In this document: in pieces, positions 21,718 to 31,788 of the stretch
How positions within the stretch are numbered: position 1 is the first letter of the stretch
Layout: each line of letters starts with the position of its first letter
Origin: an uncultured Pelagibacteraceae bacterium
GTDB lineage: Bacteria > Pseudomonadota > Alphaproteobacteria > Pelagibacterales > Pelagibacteraceae
Length of the DNA stretch: 64,000 bases
Assembly (NCBI GenBank): GCA_902557605.1
Contig: CACEAQ010000002.1
Span: 1-64,000 of the forward strand
Direction: 5' to 3'
Translations under genes and position numbers: made by a program
Notes under the pieces: generated by a model
Seen by the model: only the letters and a program-made list of their open reading frames with translations
Told to the model about the DNA's origin: nothing
The model's database searches: none

Positions 21718-22833
21718 ATGCAATTTGTTGTTAAAAGAGATGTTTTATTAAAGTCATTGAATTTTGTGCAAGGAGTTGTTGAAAAAAAAAATACACTTCC
21801 AATACTCTCAAATGTACTTATCCAGCTGAAAGATAAAAAATTAAGCATTATAGCTACTGATCTTGATATAATTTTTCAAGATGAAATTAGTGAAATTGAA
21901 GTTTTAGAGGAAGGCAGCACAACTACAACTGCATCTATTTTATTTGATATTTTAAGAAAAATACCTTCAAATGCAGAAATAAATTTTGAGTTAAAAAAAG
22001 AAAATATCTTAAATTTAAAAAGCGAAAATTCTAATTTTAATCTAAAATGCATATCAACTGATAACTTCCCTACTTTTACAGATGATTTTTCAGGAGATTC
22101 TATAAAATTAAATAACCAAAAATTTTTAAAACTTTTGAACAAAACTAAAATTTCAATATCAAATGATGACACACGACATTATTTGAATGGAGTATTTTTC
22201 CATTTATTAGAGGCTCACGGCCGAAATTTCTTAACAGGAGTAGCTACAGACAGCCATAGATTATCATCTAGTAGTTTGGAGATAGAAAATATTGGCGATT
22301 TTGACCCAATTATTTTACCAAAAAAAACAGTATTTCAACTTTGCAGTTTACTATCTGAAATTAATGAGGATGTCAAAATGCAGTTTGGTGAAAATAAGAT
22401 CAAATTTAGTTTAGGAAAAATAATTTTGGTTTCAAAAATTATTGACGGAAAATTCCCTGATTATAAAAAAGTTGTGCCATCAAATAATGAAAAAACGCTA
22501 ACAGTGCAATCAAAAGAATTTATTAATTCTATAGAAAGAGTAATTAGTGTTTCATTGGACAGAAAAGAGGGTGTGAAATTAACTATAGGAAGAGATAATA
22601 TTCAATTATCTGTAAATAGTGCGAACTCAGGAGAAGGAAATGAGAAAATAAAAGCTGAATTTAATGCAGAAAACTTAAATATTAGTTTTAATTCAAAATA
22701 CTTAATAGATATTGCCTCAGAAGTAGAAGATAAAAATTTAAAATTACGTTTAAAAGACTCAACTTCACCAGTGCTGATTGAAGATTCTTCTGATAAAAAT
22801 AGTTATTACGTAATAATGCCGATGAAAATTTGA
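21718..22833 (+). CDS. dnaN: DNA polymerase III beta sliding clamp
   Basis: Ring-shaped processivity factor for replication. The 371 residues start MQFVVKRDVLLKSLNFVQGVVEKK-like and include LPILSNVLIQ, LNGVFFHL, ATDSHRL and the C-terminal YVIMPMKI, all typical. It follows dnaA by 3 bases and is closed by a terminator hairpin. recF, which in many bacteria follows dnaN, is not present before gyrB. Confidence 0.97.
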   Translation: MQFVVKRDVLLKSLNFVQGVVEKKNTLPILSNVLIQLKDKKLSIIATDLDIIFQDEISEIEVLEEGSTTTTASILFDILRKIPSNAEINFELKKENILNLKSENSNFNLKCISTDNFPTFTDDFSGDSIKLNNQKFLKLLNKTKISISNDDTRHYLNGVFFHLLEAHGRNFLTGVATDSHRLSSSSLEIENIGDFDPIILPKKTVFQLCSLLSEINEDVKMQFGENKIKFSLGKIILVSKIIDGKFPDYKKVVPSNNEKTLTVQSKEFINSIERVISVSLDRKEGVKLTIGRDNIQLSVNSANSGEGNEKIKAEFNAENLNISFNSKYLIDIASEVEDKNLKLRLKDSTSPVLIEDSSDKNSYYVIMPMKI

Positions 22834-22867
22834 ATTTAATCAATTTTTAAGATTAAATTTTTTTTAT
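22834..22867 (+). terminator. Intrinsic terminator after dnaN
   Basis: Directly after the stop codon, AATTTAATC and GATTAAATT form a 9-bp, AT-rich stem (about 22833-22841 with 22851-22859) with a 9-base loop, followed by an unbroken T run to about 22865. It should end the dnaA-dnaN transcript. Confidence 0.65.
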
Positions 22868-22870
22868 TAA

Positions 22871-25024
<2,154 letters not shown>

Positions 25025-25031
25025 TAAGATA

Positions 25032-26315
25032 ATGAACTTTTCAACTCTTTTTCGAACAAAAGAGAACTTAAGCCTAGATAAAAATACGTTAACAATCCTA
25101 AGGTATATAGCCATTATCGGCCAAATAGTTGCAATTAGTATAGTCTTTTATGCCTTAAATTTACCTTTCCCAATTTTAGAGAGTTATTTGATCATTTCCA
25201 TGGGCATAGCTACAAATTTGTATCTTCAATTTGGGATAAAAGTTAATCAACTTAAAGATTTTTATGCAGCCCCTTTTCTATTGATCGATTTGTTGCAATT
25301 AAGCGCTCTTCTTTATTTGACTGGAGGAATTTTTAATCCTTTTTCTTTTCTTTTAGTTATACCAGCAATCGTTTCATCAACATTTTTAAGTATGGGCACT
25401 ACAATTATTTTAGGTTTAATAACTTCATTACTTTTATTAACCATATCATTTTTTCATCTTCCATTACCAGGTGAAGATATGAATTTGTTACATTTTCCAA
25501 ATTTTTATAAAATTGGAATCATTATCTCTATATTAATAGGTTTAATATTTTTAAGTTATTTCGGTATTCGTTTTTCTGGTGAAAAAAAGAAAACAGAAGA
25601 AGCTTTTAAAAAACTTCAAGAGGTAATTTATAAAGAGTACGAGTTGGAGTCCTTAGGAGGACAAGCAGCGGCAGCAGCACATTCTCTAGGTACACCATTA
25701 GCTACAATAAGTGTTGTTGCTAAAGAATTGAAAAAAGAAATTGGAGATAATAATGAATTATCTAAAGATATTGATCTATTAATTAGTCAATCTAAAAGAT
25801 GTAGTGAAATTCTAAAAAGGATTTCAAAAAAACAAATAGAGGAAGATAAATTTTTTAGTTCAACAAAATTAGAAAATTTACTTGAGGAAATCATAAATTC
25901 TTTTAGAGAAACTTCATCTAAAGAAATTATTTTAGTATCTGATAAAGATAAAAACAAAATTGATATTCAAAGGTCAGCTGAAATGATTTACGGGTTGAGA
26001 AATTTTATAGGCAATGCGATTAAATTCTCAAAAAGTAAAGTTAATATTTTTTTGATGAGTGACGAAAAAGAAATTAAAATCATAGTAAATGATGATGGGC
26101 CAGGATTTCCTAAAGATATTATTGATAACTTGGGAGAACCCTATATTAAATCTAGATCATTAGAGTTAAATTCAAACTCAGGCTTGGGCCTTGGAACTTT
26201 CTTAGGTAAAACTTTATTAGAAAGACAAAATGCTAAACTCTTGTTTAAAGATGATAAAAATTTGGGTGGTGCTTCAGTAGTAATTAGCTGGTCTCCTAAA
26301 AATATTTTACTTTAA
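25032..26315 (+). CDS. regB: Redox sensor histidine kinase RegB/PrrB
   Basis: Membrane kinase that senses the respiratory redox state and phosphorylates RegA. Six hydrophobic segments fill residues 20-180. The ubiquinone-binding signature GGIFNPF is at 98-104; the phosphorylated His217 is in AAAAHSLGTPLATIS; the redox-active cysteine of the family is conserved as Cys257 (SQSKRCSEIL). The ATPase domain has NDDGPGFP and GLGLGTFLGKTLLERQNA. 427 residues. It lies 7 bases after gyrB, while its partner regA is 4.3 kb away rather than adjacent. Confidence 0.9.
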   Translation: MNFSTLFRTKENLSLDKNTLTILRYIAIIGQIVAISIVFYALNLPFPILESYLIISMGIATNLYLQFGIKVNQLKDFYAAPFLLIDLLQLSALLYLTGGIFNPFSFLLVIPAIVSSTFLSMGTTIILGLITSLLLLTISFFHLPLPGEDMNLLHFPNFYKIGIIISILIGLIFLSYFGIRFSGEKKKTEEAFKKLQEVIYKEYELESLGGQAAAAAHSLGTPLATISVVAKELKKEIGDNNELSKDIDLLISQSKRCSEILKRISKKQIEEDKFFSSTKLENLLEEIINSFRETSSKEIILVSDKDKNKIDIQRSAEMIYGLRNFIGNAIKFSKSKVNIFLMSDEKEIKIIVNDDGPGFPKDIIDNLGEPYIKSRSLELNSNSGLGLGTFLGKTLLERQNAKLLFKDDKNLGGASVVISWSPKNILL

Positions 26316-26323
26316 GAGAAAAC

Positions 26324-27370
26324 TTACTTTGGCTCTTGTTGTGTTAAACAATGAATTGCTCCAAATCCCCAAATTAATTCAGAACAATCTATAGGAATAA
26401 TTTTTCTATTATTAAATTCCTTTTTAAAAATCTCAATCACTATTTTATCTTTTGGATCATTGAAAGTAGGCAACAAAACAAATTTATTAAAGATATAAAA
26501 GTTTAAATATGATGCTGGAACTCTTATTTTATTTATATAAATAGGTCTAGGCATAGGAATTTTTTTAATTCTAATTTGTGAAGAATTAATTCTGATTTTT
26601 TTCAAAATTTTAAAGTTTTCATCAAGATTTTTAAAATTTTTATCTTTTTTATTATTTTCGTAAGCGAGAAATACTTTATTATGTTTTACAAACCTAGCAA
26701 TATCATCAACGTGACCATGAGTATCATCTCCCTCAATTCCTTTATTGAGCCAAATAATTTTTTTTACTCCTAAAAATTTTTTGAATATGTGATTATAATT
26801 TTTAATTTTTAAGAAAGAATTCCTTTGTTGAATTTTACTTAATAAGCATTCTTTAGTTGTGAGTAGTAAACCTTTTCCATTAACATCGATCGCTCCCCCC
26901 TCGAGAACTATTGGTTTTTTATTAAACTTTGGGGTGATGACATTTCCTTTGTAATGACTTTTTATTCTTAAGATGACTTTATTATCTGCTCTAAAATTTT
27001 TATATTTAGCCCAACCGTTGAACGTCCAATTCAATAAAATATTTTGATTTTTTTTATCCTTAATAAATATTGGCCCTGTATCTCTCATCCATACCCTATC
27101 TGTTTTACAAATAATAAATTTTACATTTTGTACTTTTGCATTATTTTTCCTAAGCAATCTTTTAATTGCATTCTTAGAATTGTAGTTTTTAATTAATAGA
27201 TTTACTTCTTGAGACTTAGTAATTTTAGAGATTATTTCAGCAAATATCTTGGGGATATTTTTAAATTTGCCTGGCCAATCATTTTTATTATAAGGCCATC
27301 CTATTAATGTAGATTTTTGTTTTTCCCATTCAGCTGGCATCCTGAAAAGAGATTTTGTTATTCTAGGCAT
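26324..27370 (-). CDS. aguA: Agmatine deiminase
   Basis: Converts agmatine to N-carbamoylputrescine and ammonia. The Porphyromonas-type peptidyl-arginine-deiminase fold is shown by MPAEWEKQKSTLIGWP, VWMRDTGPIF, VLEGGAIDVNGKG, DDTHGHVDDIARF and the C-terminal GFGAIHCLTQQEP with the nucleophilic cysteine at about residue 341. 348 residues. It overlaps aguB by 8 bases, so the two agmatine steps are coupled. It is last in the polyamine operon. Confidence 0.92.
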   Translation of the reverse strand: MPRITKSLFRMPAEWEKQKSTLIGWPYNKNDWPGKFKNIPKIFAEIISKITKSQEVNLLIKNYNSKNAIKRLLRKNNAKVQNVKFIICKTDRVWMRDTGPIFIKDKKNQNILLNWTFNGWAKYKNFRADNKVILRIKSHYKGNVITPKFNKKPIVLEGGAIDVNGKGLLLTTKECLLSKIQQRNSFLKIKNYNHIFKKFLGVKKIIWLNKGIEGDDTHGHVDDIARFVKHNKVFLAYENNKKDKNFKNLDENFKILKKIRINSSQIRIKKIPMPRPIYINKIRVPASYLNFYIFNKFVLLPTFNDPKDKIVIEIFKKEFNNRKIIPIDCSELIWGFGAIHCLTQQEPK

Positions 27371-28238
27371 CTCTTGGATTTTTAAGTAGTCCTTTATAGT
27401 AGTCTATTCTTCTATCTCTAAAAAAAGGCCAATGTTGTCGAGAAGTTTCTACTTTTTTGAAATCAATTTCACAAATTAAAATGTTTTCTTTTAAACTGGC
27501 CTTTTTAACAACGTTACCACTTGGATCAAATATTACACTATTCCCCCAGAACTCTATCTTTTTATTACCTTGTTTTTCAATTCCAACTCTATTTACTGCA
27601 GCAACATATATACCATTTGCTATTGCGTGAGACCTTTGAATTGAAAGCCAAGACTCGAGTTGCGACGTACCAAATTTCCTTTTTTCTTTTGGATGCCATC
27701 CAATAGCGGTTGGATAAAAAATAATTTCTGCTCCTTTAAGAGCTGTTAATCTTGCTGCTTCAGGAAACCACTGATCCCAACAAATTAAAGTACCTAAATT
27801 GCCTTTTGAAGTTTTAAAAGATTTGAAACCTAAATCTCCAGGTGCAAAATAAAACTTCTCGTAAAACTGTGGATCATCAGGGATATGCATTTTTCTATAT
27901 TTTCCTAATAGTTTACCTTTTTCATTAATTACAACACTACTATTGTGATAAAGCCCAGAGGTCTTCTTCTCAAATAAAGAAATTATTAAAATAATTTTCA
28001 GTTCTCTAGCAAGTGCAGAAAATAAGTTACTGGTAGGCCCTGGTATTTTCTCAGCGAAATTAAAGTTTTTATGACTTTCAACCTGACAAAAATATTTTGT
28101 CATAAATAACTCTGGTAAGCAAATTACTTTTGCACCTTTTTTTGCTGCAGAATTAATTTTGTTGACAGCATTTTGAATATTTTTTTTTGGGTCAGATGAC
28201 ATTTTCATCTGTACTAATGCTATCTTCGTTTTACTCAT
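27363..28238 (-). CDS. aguB: N-carbamoylputrescine amidase
   Basis: Hydrolyses N-carbamoylputrescine to putrescine, ammonia and CO2. Nitrilase-fold catalytic triad: Glu43 (CLPELF), Lys116 (KYRKMHIPDD) and Cys153 (LICWDQWFPE). The substrate-type signature GWHPKEKRKFGTSQLESW and the ending RQHWPFFRDRRIDYY are typical of AguB. 291 residues. It sits between the DHS-like gene and aguA with 6 bases and an 8-base overlap respectively. Confidence 0.93.
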   Translation of the reverse strand: MSKTKIALVQMKMSSDPKKNIQNAVNKINSAAKKGAKVICLPELFMTKYFCQVESHKNFNFAEKIPGPTSNLFSALARELKIILIISLFEKKTSGLYHNSSVVINEKGKLLGKYRKMHIPDDPQFYEKFYFAPGDLGFKSFKTSKGNLGTLICWDQWFPEAARLTALKGAEIIFYPTAIGWHPKEKRKFGTSQLESWLSIQRSHAIANGIYVAAVNRVGIEKQGNKKIEFWGNSVIFDPSGNVVKKASLKENILICEIDFKKVETSRQHWPFFRDRRIDYYKGLLKNPRDA

Positions 28239-28244
28239 TATTTT

Positions 28245-29291
28245 TCAATTGAATAAATTTTGAAAATTTCTTTTTTGTCTTGCTTGCCAATGTTTACGAT
28301 GAAACGCATCGCTTGCTATTAGGGGTAATACACTTGTAGCTTCAGCAAACACCATTTGTTCCTTCGTCACATCCACTTTCCCCCATGAACTTGCCTCTTT
28401 TAAAGTAGAACTACTGCAAGCACCATCTCTCGTATCTGCCACAGTTATTTGAATAGCGTATTTATGCATATCTACCTTTTTACCTAATAACTCTGCACAG
28501 ACCACTGTATCCTGAATAAAATTTTTGGGTACCCCACCGCCAACCATTAATAATCCTGATTGTTTTGATTTGAGTTTAATTTCAGTTATTTCTCTGAACT
28601 CTCTTATTGAGTCTATGGTGATGTGATTTTCTGGATTTTGTTCCTGATGCATCACAAGTCCAAATCCTGCTGAACTATCTGTGAAAGCGGGACAAAATAT
28701 AGGAACATTACTATCATAAGCAGCTTCTATTAATGAGTTTTTTTTCTTAGAATTTGTTTTTAAATATTTTCCAAGTTCTTTAATAAATTCCCTTGAGGTA
28801 TATGGTTTAGGTTTTAGAGAATTAGCAATTTCACATATAGTTTTGTCACATGCTTGAAGCTCCTCTTCATCAATATAAGTGTCATATATCCTGTCAATAT
28901 AGTTGTTTCTTAGTTCAGTATCATCTTGAAATTGGGAACCCTGATAGTGCTTGAAACCTAGAGCTTCAAAAAAATCCATATCTATAATCGAGGCCCCCGT
29001 AGCCACAATAGCATCAACCATGTTATGTTTTACTAAATCAGTGTATAAATCCATGCATCCACCTGCTGAAGTTGAGCCTGCTAAAGTTAAAAAAATCGAA
29101 CAATCTTTATCTGCAAGCATTTCATTATAAATAGCTGCCGCTCTGGCTGTATCTCTAGAAGTGAAAGACATCTTACTCATACCATCAATTATCTTACGAG
29201 CATCAAAAGACTTGATGTCGATGTGTTCAACTGGAGAATTAAGTAAAGATTTTTTATTGTGTCCAATATTCGGACTATTTTTTTTATTCAT
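28245..29291 (-). CDS. Deoxyhypusine synthase-like polyamine synthase (homospermidine type)
   Basis: NAD-dependent aminobutyltransferase of the deoxyhypusine synthase family, 348 residues. LTLAGSTSAGGCMDLY, the Gly-rich LLMVGGGVPKNF and the segment EASSWGKV with the lysine that forms the enzyme-imine intermediate (about 305) identify it. Bacteria have no eIF5A, so such enzymes make homospermidine from two putrescines, or the bis-guanidino equivalent from two agmatines. Context with a decarboxylase upstream (1-base overlap) and aguB-aguA downstream supports a polyamine role; the exact substrate cannot be read from sequence. Confidence 0.85.
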   Translation of the reverse strand: MNKKNSPNIGHNKKSLLNSPVEHIDIKSFDARKIIDGMSKMSFTSRDTARAAAIYNEMLADKDCSIFLTLAGSTSAGGCMDLYTDLVKHNMVDAIVATGASIIDMDFFEALGFKHYQGSQFQDDTELRNNYIDRIYDTYIDEEELQACDKTICEIANSLKPKPYTSREFIKELGKYLKTNSKKKNSLIEAAYDSNVPIFCPAFTDSSAGFGLVMHQEQNPENHITIDSIREFREITEIKLKSKQSGLLMVGGGVPKNFIQDTVVCAELLGKKVDMHKYAIQITVADTRDGACSSSTLKEASSWGKVDVTKEQMVFAEATSVLPLIASDAFHRKHWQARQKRNFQNLFN

Positions 29292-30472
29292 TAAGCTACT
29301 AAAGAACCAACTTTATCGTTAACATTATCGTACATAGATATAATTGGTTTGTCACTTAATTCGTGAATATCATTTGAATAAAAACCGTTGAAGTTTGTTC
29401 TGAAAGTAAGACTGTAAGCACCTAACTGACCTAATTCTATATAGTCGCCCTCTTTAATATTATTTGGTAACAAAAAAGGTCCTTTCATGTAATCTAATCC
29501 ATCACAAGTTGGTCCAAAAAAACTAAAAGCAGTTAATTTTTTAGACTGAATTCTTCCGTTTGTAATCATCTTTGATGGTAAAACAAAGTTTGGTGCCCCA
29601 GCGTCAAATAAAGATCCATATGTTCCATCATTAATGTACAAGCTATTTTTTTTTCTTAAAATAACTTTAACAATTGTGGATCCACTTTCTGCTACAAGAG
29701 CTCTTCCTGGCTCACATATAATTTCTGGCAATTTATTTAACTTTAAATTATTAAGCTCTTTTTTAATTTCTTCCATATAATTAATTAATGGTTCAGGATT
29801 AAGATCTGGATATACAGAAGGAAAACCCCCACCAACATTAATTGTATTTGGAATTATTTTTGTTTTTTTTATTATATTTCCAATTTCACGAATTCCTTTT
29901 GAGTAAGAAATTTTGTGCATACATTGAGAGCCAACGTGAAAACTTATTCCAAGTTTATTTGAATGTTCCTTACATAATCTTACTAATCCCAAAGCTTCAG
30001 AGGGAAGCGCACCAAATTTTCTAGATAGATCTATTTCAGCGTGTTCATTCGAAATTGCAATTCTTACAAACAATTCTAAATCTTTTGCTTGATTAGTGGC
30101 CTCTAGAATTTTCCTCAACTCATCTTTACTATCAAGAGAAAAACTTTTAACACCATAATCGAAGTAAGCCGATGATATACTTTCTTTACTTTTAATAGTA
30201 TGCATAAAATGTAACTTCGCATTCGACTTAATTTTATTAAGAAGCTTAACTTCATTTAGAGAAGCAACATCGAATTCATTAACACCATTAGCAATAATCT
30301 GTTTAATAATTTTTTCGTTTGGATTCGTTTTAACAGCGTAGAGTATTTTTCCAGGAAAATTATCTTTAAAAAATTTTACGGATTTTTTAATCTCGTTTGG
30401 CCGTATACAATATACGGGGTAATCTGGTTGTAATGAGTTAACTAATTCGTTAACTGTTTTAAATTTTCCCAT
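29291..30472 (-). CDS. Ornithine/lysine decarboxylase-like group IV PLP enzyme
   Basis: Alanine-racemase-fold, PLP-dependent decarboxylase of 393 residues. Lys48 in YAVKTNP binds PLP; HVGSQC, GGGFP and EPGR bind the phosphate; the second active-site half GPTCDGLD (Cys near 322) is the ornithine decarboxylase form, as is the aspartate in SLFDAG. Putrescine from ornithine is the likely product, though lysine or arginine use is possible. The ATG at 30472 lies 9 bases after GAGGA. First gene of the polyamine operon, behind an attenuator-like hairpin. Confidence 0.88.
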   Translation of the reverse strand: MGKFKTVNELVNSLQPDYPVYCIRPNEIKKSVKFFKDNFPGKILYAVKTNPNEKIIKQIIANGVNEFDVASLNEVKLLNKIKSNAKLHFMHTIKSKESISSAYFDYGVKSFSLDSKDELRKILEATNQAKDLELFVRIAISNEHAEIDLSRKFGALPSEALGLVRLCKEHSNKLGISFHVGSQCMHKISYSKGIREIGNIIKKTKIIPNTINVGGGFPSVYPDLNPEPLINYMEEIKKELNNLKLNKLPEIICEPGRALVAESGSTIVKVILRKKNSLYINDGTYGSLFDAGAPNFVLPSKMITNGRIQSKKLTAFSFFGPTCDGLDYMKGPFLLPNNIKEGDYIELGQLGAYSLTFRTNFNGFYSNDIHELSDKPIISMYDNVNDKVGSLVA

Positions 30473-30522
30473 TTCATGTGTTCCTCGTTTAATTACACAA
30501 AGATTTTTTAAAAAATTTAATA

Positions 30523-30559
30523 AAAAAAACCTTATTTATTTCGCATTTAAGGTTTTTTT
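30523..30559 (-). terminator. Terminator-like hairpin in the polyamine operon leader (possible attenuator)
   Basis: Two 12-base arms (30523-30534 and 30548-30559) pair perfectly around a 13-base loop. On the minus strand the stem AAAAAAACCTTA...TAAGGTTTTTTT ends in a T tract, an intrinsic terminator about 50 bases upstream of the decarboxylase start. Since any decarboxylase promoter beyond it would read through, it may act as an attenuator. The stop codon of the short frame at 30547-30633 falls in its first arm. Confidence 0.55.
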
Positions 30560-30633
30560 GACACTATGTAAAGAAAAAACGGACATTTTTGTCGTGTTGA
30601 AATTTTGTCAACAATACCTATATAACGTTCCAT
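30547..30633 (-). CDS. Possible 28-codon leader peptide upstream of the decarboxylase
   Basis: A minus-strand reading frame beginning at an ATG overlapping the regA start codon and ending with TAA at 30547, inside the first arm of the terminator-like hairpin. It encodes 28 residues (MERYIGIVDK to FLYIVSKKP). The position of the stop is what one expects of a ribosome-controlled attenuator such as those before ornithine decarboxylase genes. There is no clear Shine-Dalgarno sequence and the frame stays open upstream into regA, so it could be chance. Confidence 0.25.
   Translation of the reverse strand: MERYIGIVDKISTRQKCPFFLYIVSKKP
30582..30593. promoter_or_regulatory. Palindrome upstream of regA, possible regulator site
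   Basis: GACATTTTTGTC-like dyad (GACA 30582-30585, TGTC 30590-30593) just upstream of the putative regA promoter. With flanking bases it reads CGGAC-N6-GTCGT, loosely resembling the RegA consensus GCGNC-N5/6-GNCGC. Autoregulation by RegA is a guess; it also lies in the leader or promoter zone of the divergent polyamine operon. Confidence 0.25.
30597..30626 (+). promoter_or_regulatory. Putative regA promoter, leaderless transcript
   Basis: TTGAAA (30597-30602) and TATAAC (30621-30626, spacer 18) or TATATA (30619-30624, spacer 16). The expected start of transcription falls at or within 2 bases of the regA ATG at 30632, and no Shine-Dalgarno sequence is seen. A GTTGA/TCAAC inverted repeat (30596-30612) overlaps the -35 element. 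Confidence 0.45.
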
Positions 30634-31204
30634 GAGAGCACAAAAAACCGTCCCAGAGCAGCTAAAATTGGCAGACTTTGCTGATAAATCGCTATTAATC
30701 CTTGATGATGATGATCCCTTAAGGGGCAGGCTTGCAAGAGCCATGGAGAAGAAAGGATTTCAAGTTAAGGAGGCTAAATCAGTAGCTGAGGGTCTTAATA
30801 TTGCTAAAACAGCTCCCACAGCCTTTGCTGTAATTGATCTTAGGCTTGAAGATGGTAATGGATTGGATGTTGTTAAGGAACTTTCAAAAAATAAAAAAGA
30901 TAGCAGAATTGTAATGTTAACGGGATACGGGAATCTACCTACGGCTGTAGCTGCAGTGAAAGAAGGCGCAATCGATTATATAGCTAAACCAGTTGATGCG
31001 GACGATGTCGAGTCTGCTTTATTAGCATCGCCAGAATCAAAAGCAAAGCCTCCTGAAAATCCAATGTCAGCTGATAGAGTAAAGTGGGAACATATACACC
31101 GAGTTTTTGAGCTATGTAATAGAAATGTTTCCGAAACAGCTCGAAGACTTAAGATGCATAGGAGAACACTGCAAAGAATTCTTTCTAAAAGATCTCCAAG
31201 ATAA
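30632..31204 (+). CDS. regA: Redox response regulator RegA/PrrA
   Basis: Receiver plus Fis-type DNA-binding protein of 190 residues, the cognate regulator of RegB. The acidic pocket is D25-D28, phospho-acceptor Asp69 (AVIDLRLEDGNGL), then MLTGYGNLPTAV and the conserved lysine in YIAKPVD. The C-terminal recognition helix NVSETARRLKMHRRTLQRIL is almost identical to RegA/PrrA/ActR of other Alphaproteobacteria. It normally controls respiration, carbon and nitrogen genes with oxygen or redox state. Divergent from the polyamine operon and unlinked from regB. Confidence 0.93.
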   Translation: MRAQKTVPEQLKLADFADKSLLILDDDDPLRGRLARAMEKKGFQVKEAKSVAEGLNIAKTAPTAFAVIDLRLEDGNGLDVVKELSKNKKDSRIVMLTGYGNLPTAVAAVKEGAIDYIAKPVDADDVESALLASPESKAKPPENPMSADRVKWEHIHRVFELCNRNVSETARRLKMHRRTLQRILSKRSPR

Positions 31205-31205
31205 C

Positions 31206-31757
31206 TTAAATAAATTTTCTAAATTTTTTAATTTGATTTATTAAAAGCGTTGCAATTAGAATTTTAAACAACTCTGCTAATAAGAAAGGTTGTGCTCCCA
31301 ATTTGAATATTGGTTTATCCCAACCTATCAAAGTACCTAGCCATAACATTCCTAACAAATAAATAAAGCTTGTAGCAAAAGTTAATTTTAAAAAAGTCTT
31401 AATATAATTATTATCATAAATAAATTTTCCTGCTAAAAATCCAGCTACTATAAAACCAATTAGATAACCCATTGTGGGACCTGTGAAGTAAACTATTCCT
31501 ATACCTTTTTCTGGGGTGCCTGAAAAAATTGGCAAGCCAATAATTCCCTCAAACAAATATAAAGAAATAGTAGCCACACCTAATCTCCATCCTAAACTTG
31601 CTCCAATTAATAAGACCACTAAAGTTTGCATAGTCATTGGCACAGGATAGAAAGGAATTTTAATTTTTGAGGAGATAGCTAGTATAATGCTTCCAATTAA
31701 AGCAAAGAAAACATATTTTAATAATTTTGATTGTTTTAAACTTTTTACTAATTCCAT
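31206..31757 (-). CDS. bioY: Biotin transporter BioY
   Basis: Membrane substrate-binding component for biotin uptake, 183 residues with about six hydrophobic segments. Family marks are KIPFYPVPMTMQTLVVLL and GLPIFSG followed by FTGPTMGYLIGF. No bioM/bioN (EcfA/EcfT) genes are nearby, so it may work alone or with a shared energising module elsewhere. It ends 2 bases from the convergent regA stop. Confidence 0.92.
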   Translation of the reverse strand: MELVKSLKQSKLLKYVFFALIGSIILAISSKIKIPFYPVPMTMQTLVVLLIGASLGWRLGVATISLYLFEGIIGLPIFSGTPEKGIGIVYFTGPTMGYLIGFIVAGFLAGKFIYDNNYIKTFLKLTFATSFIYLLGMLWLGTLIGWDKPIFKLGAQPFLLAELFKILIATLLINQIKKFRKFI

Positions 31758-31788
31758 AAGACTAAATAAACATTTTTTTAATTAAAAT

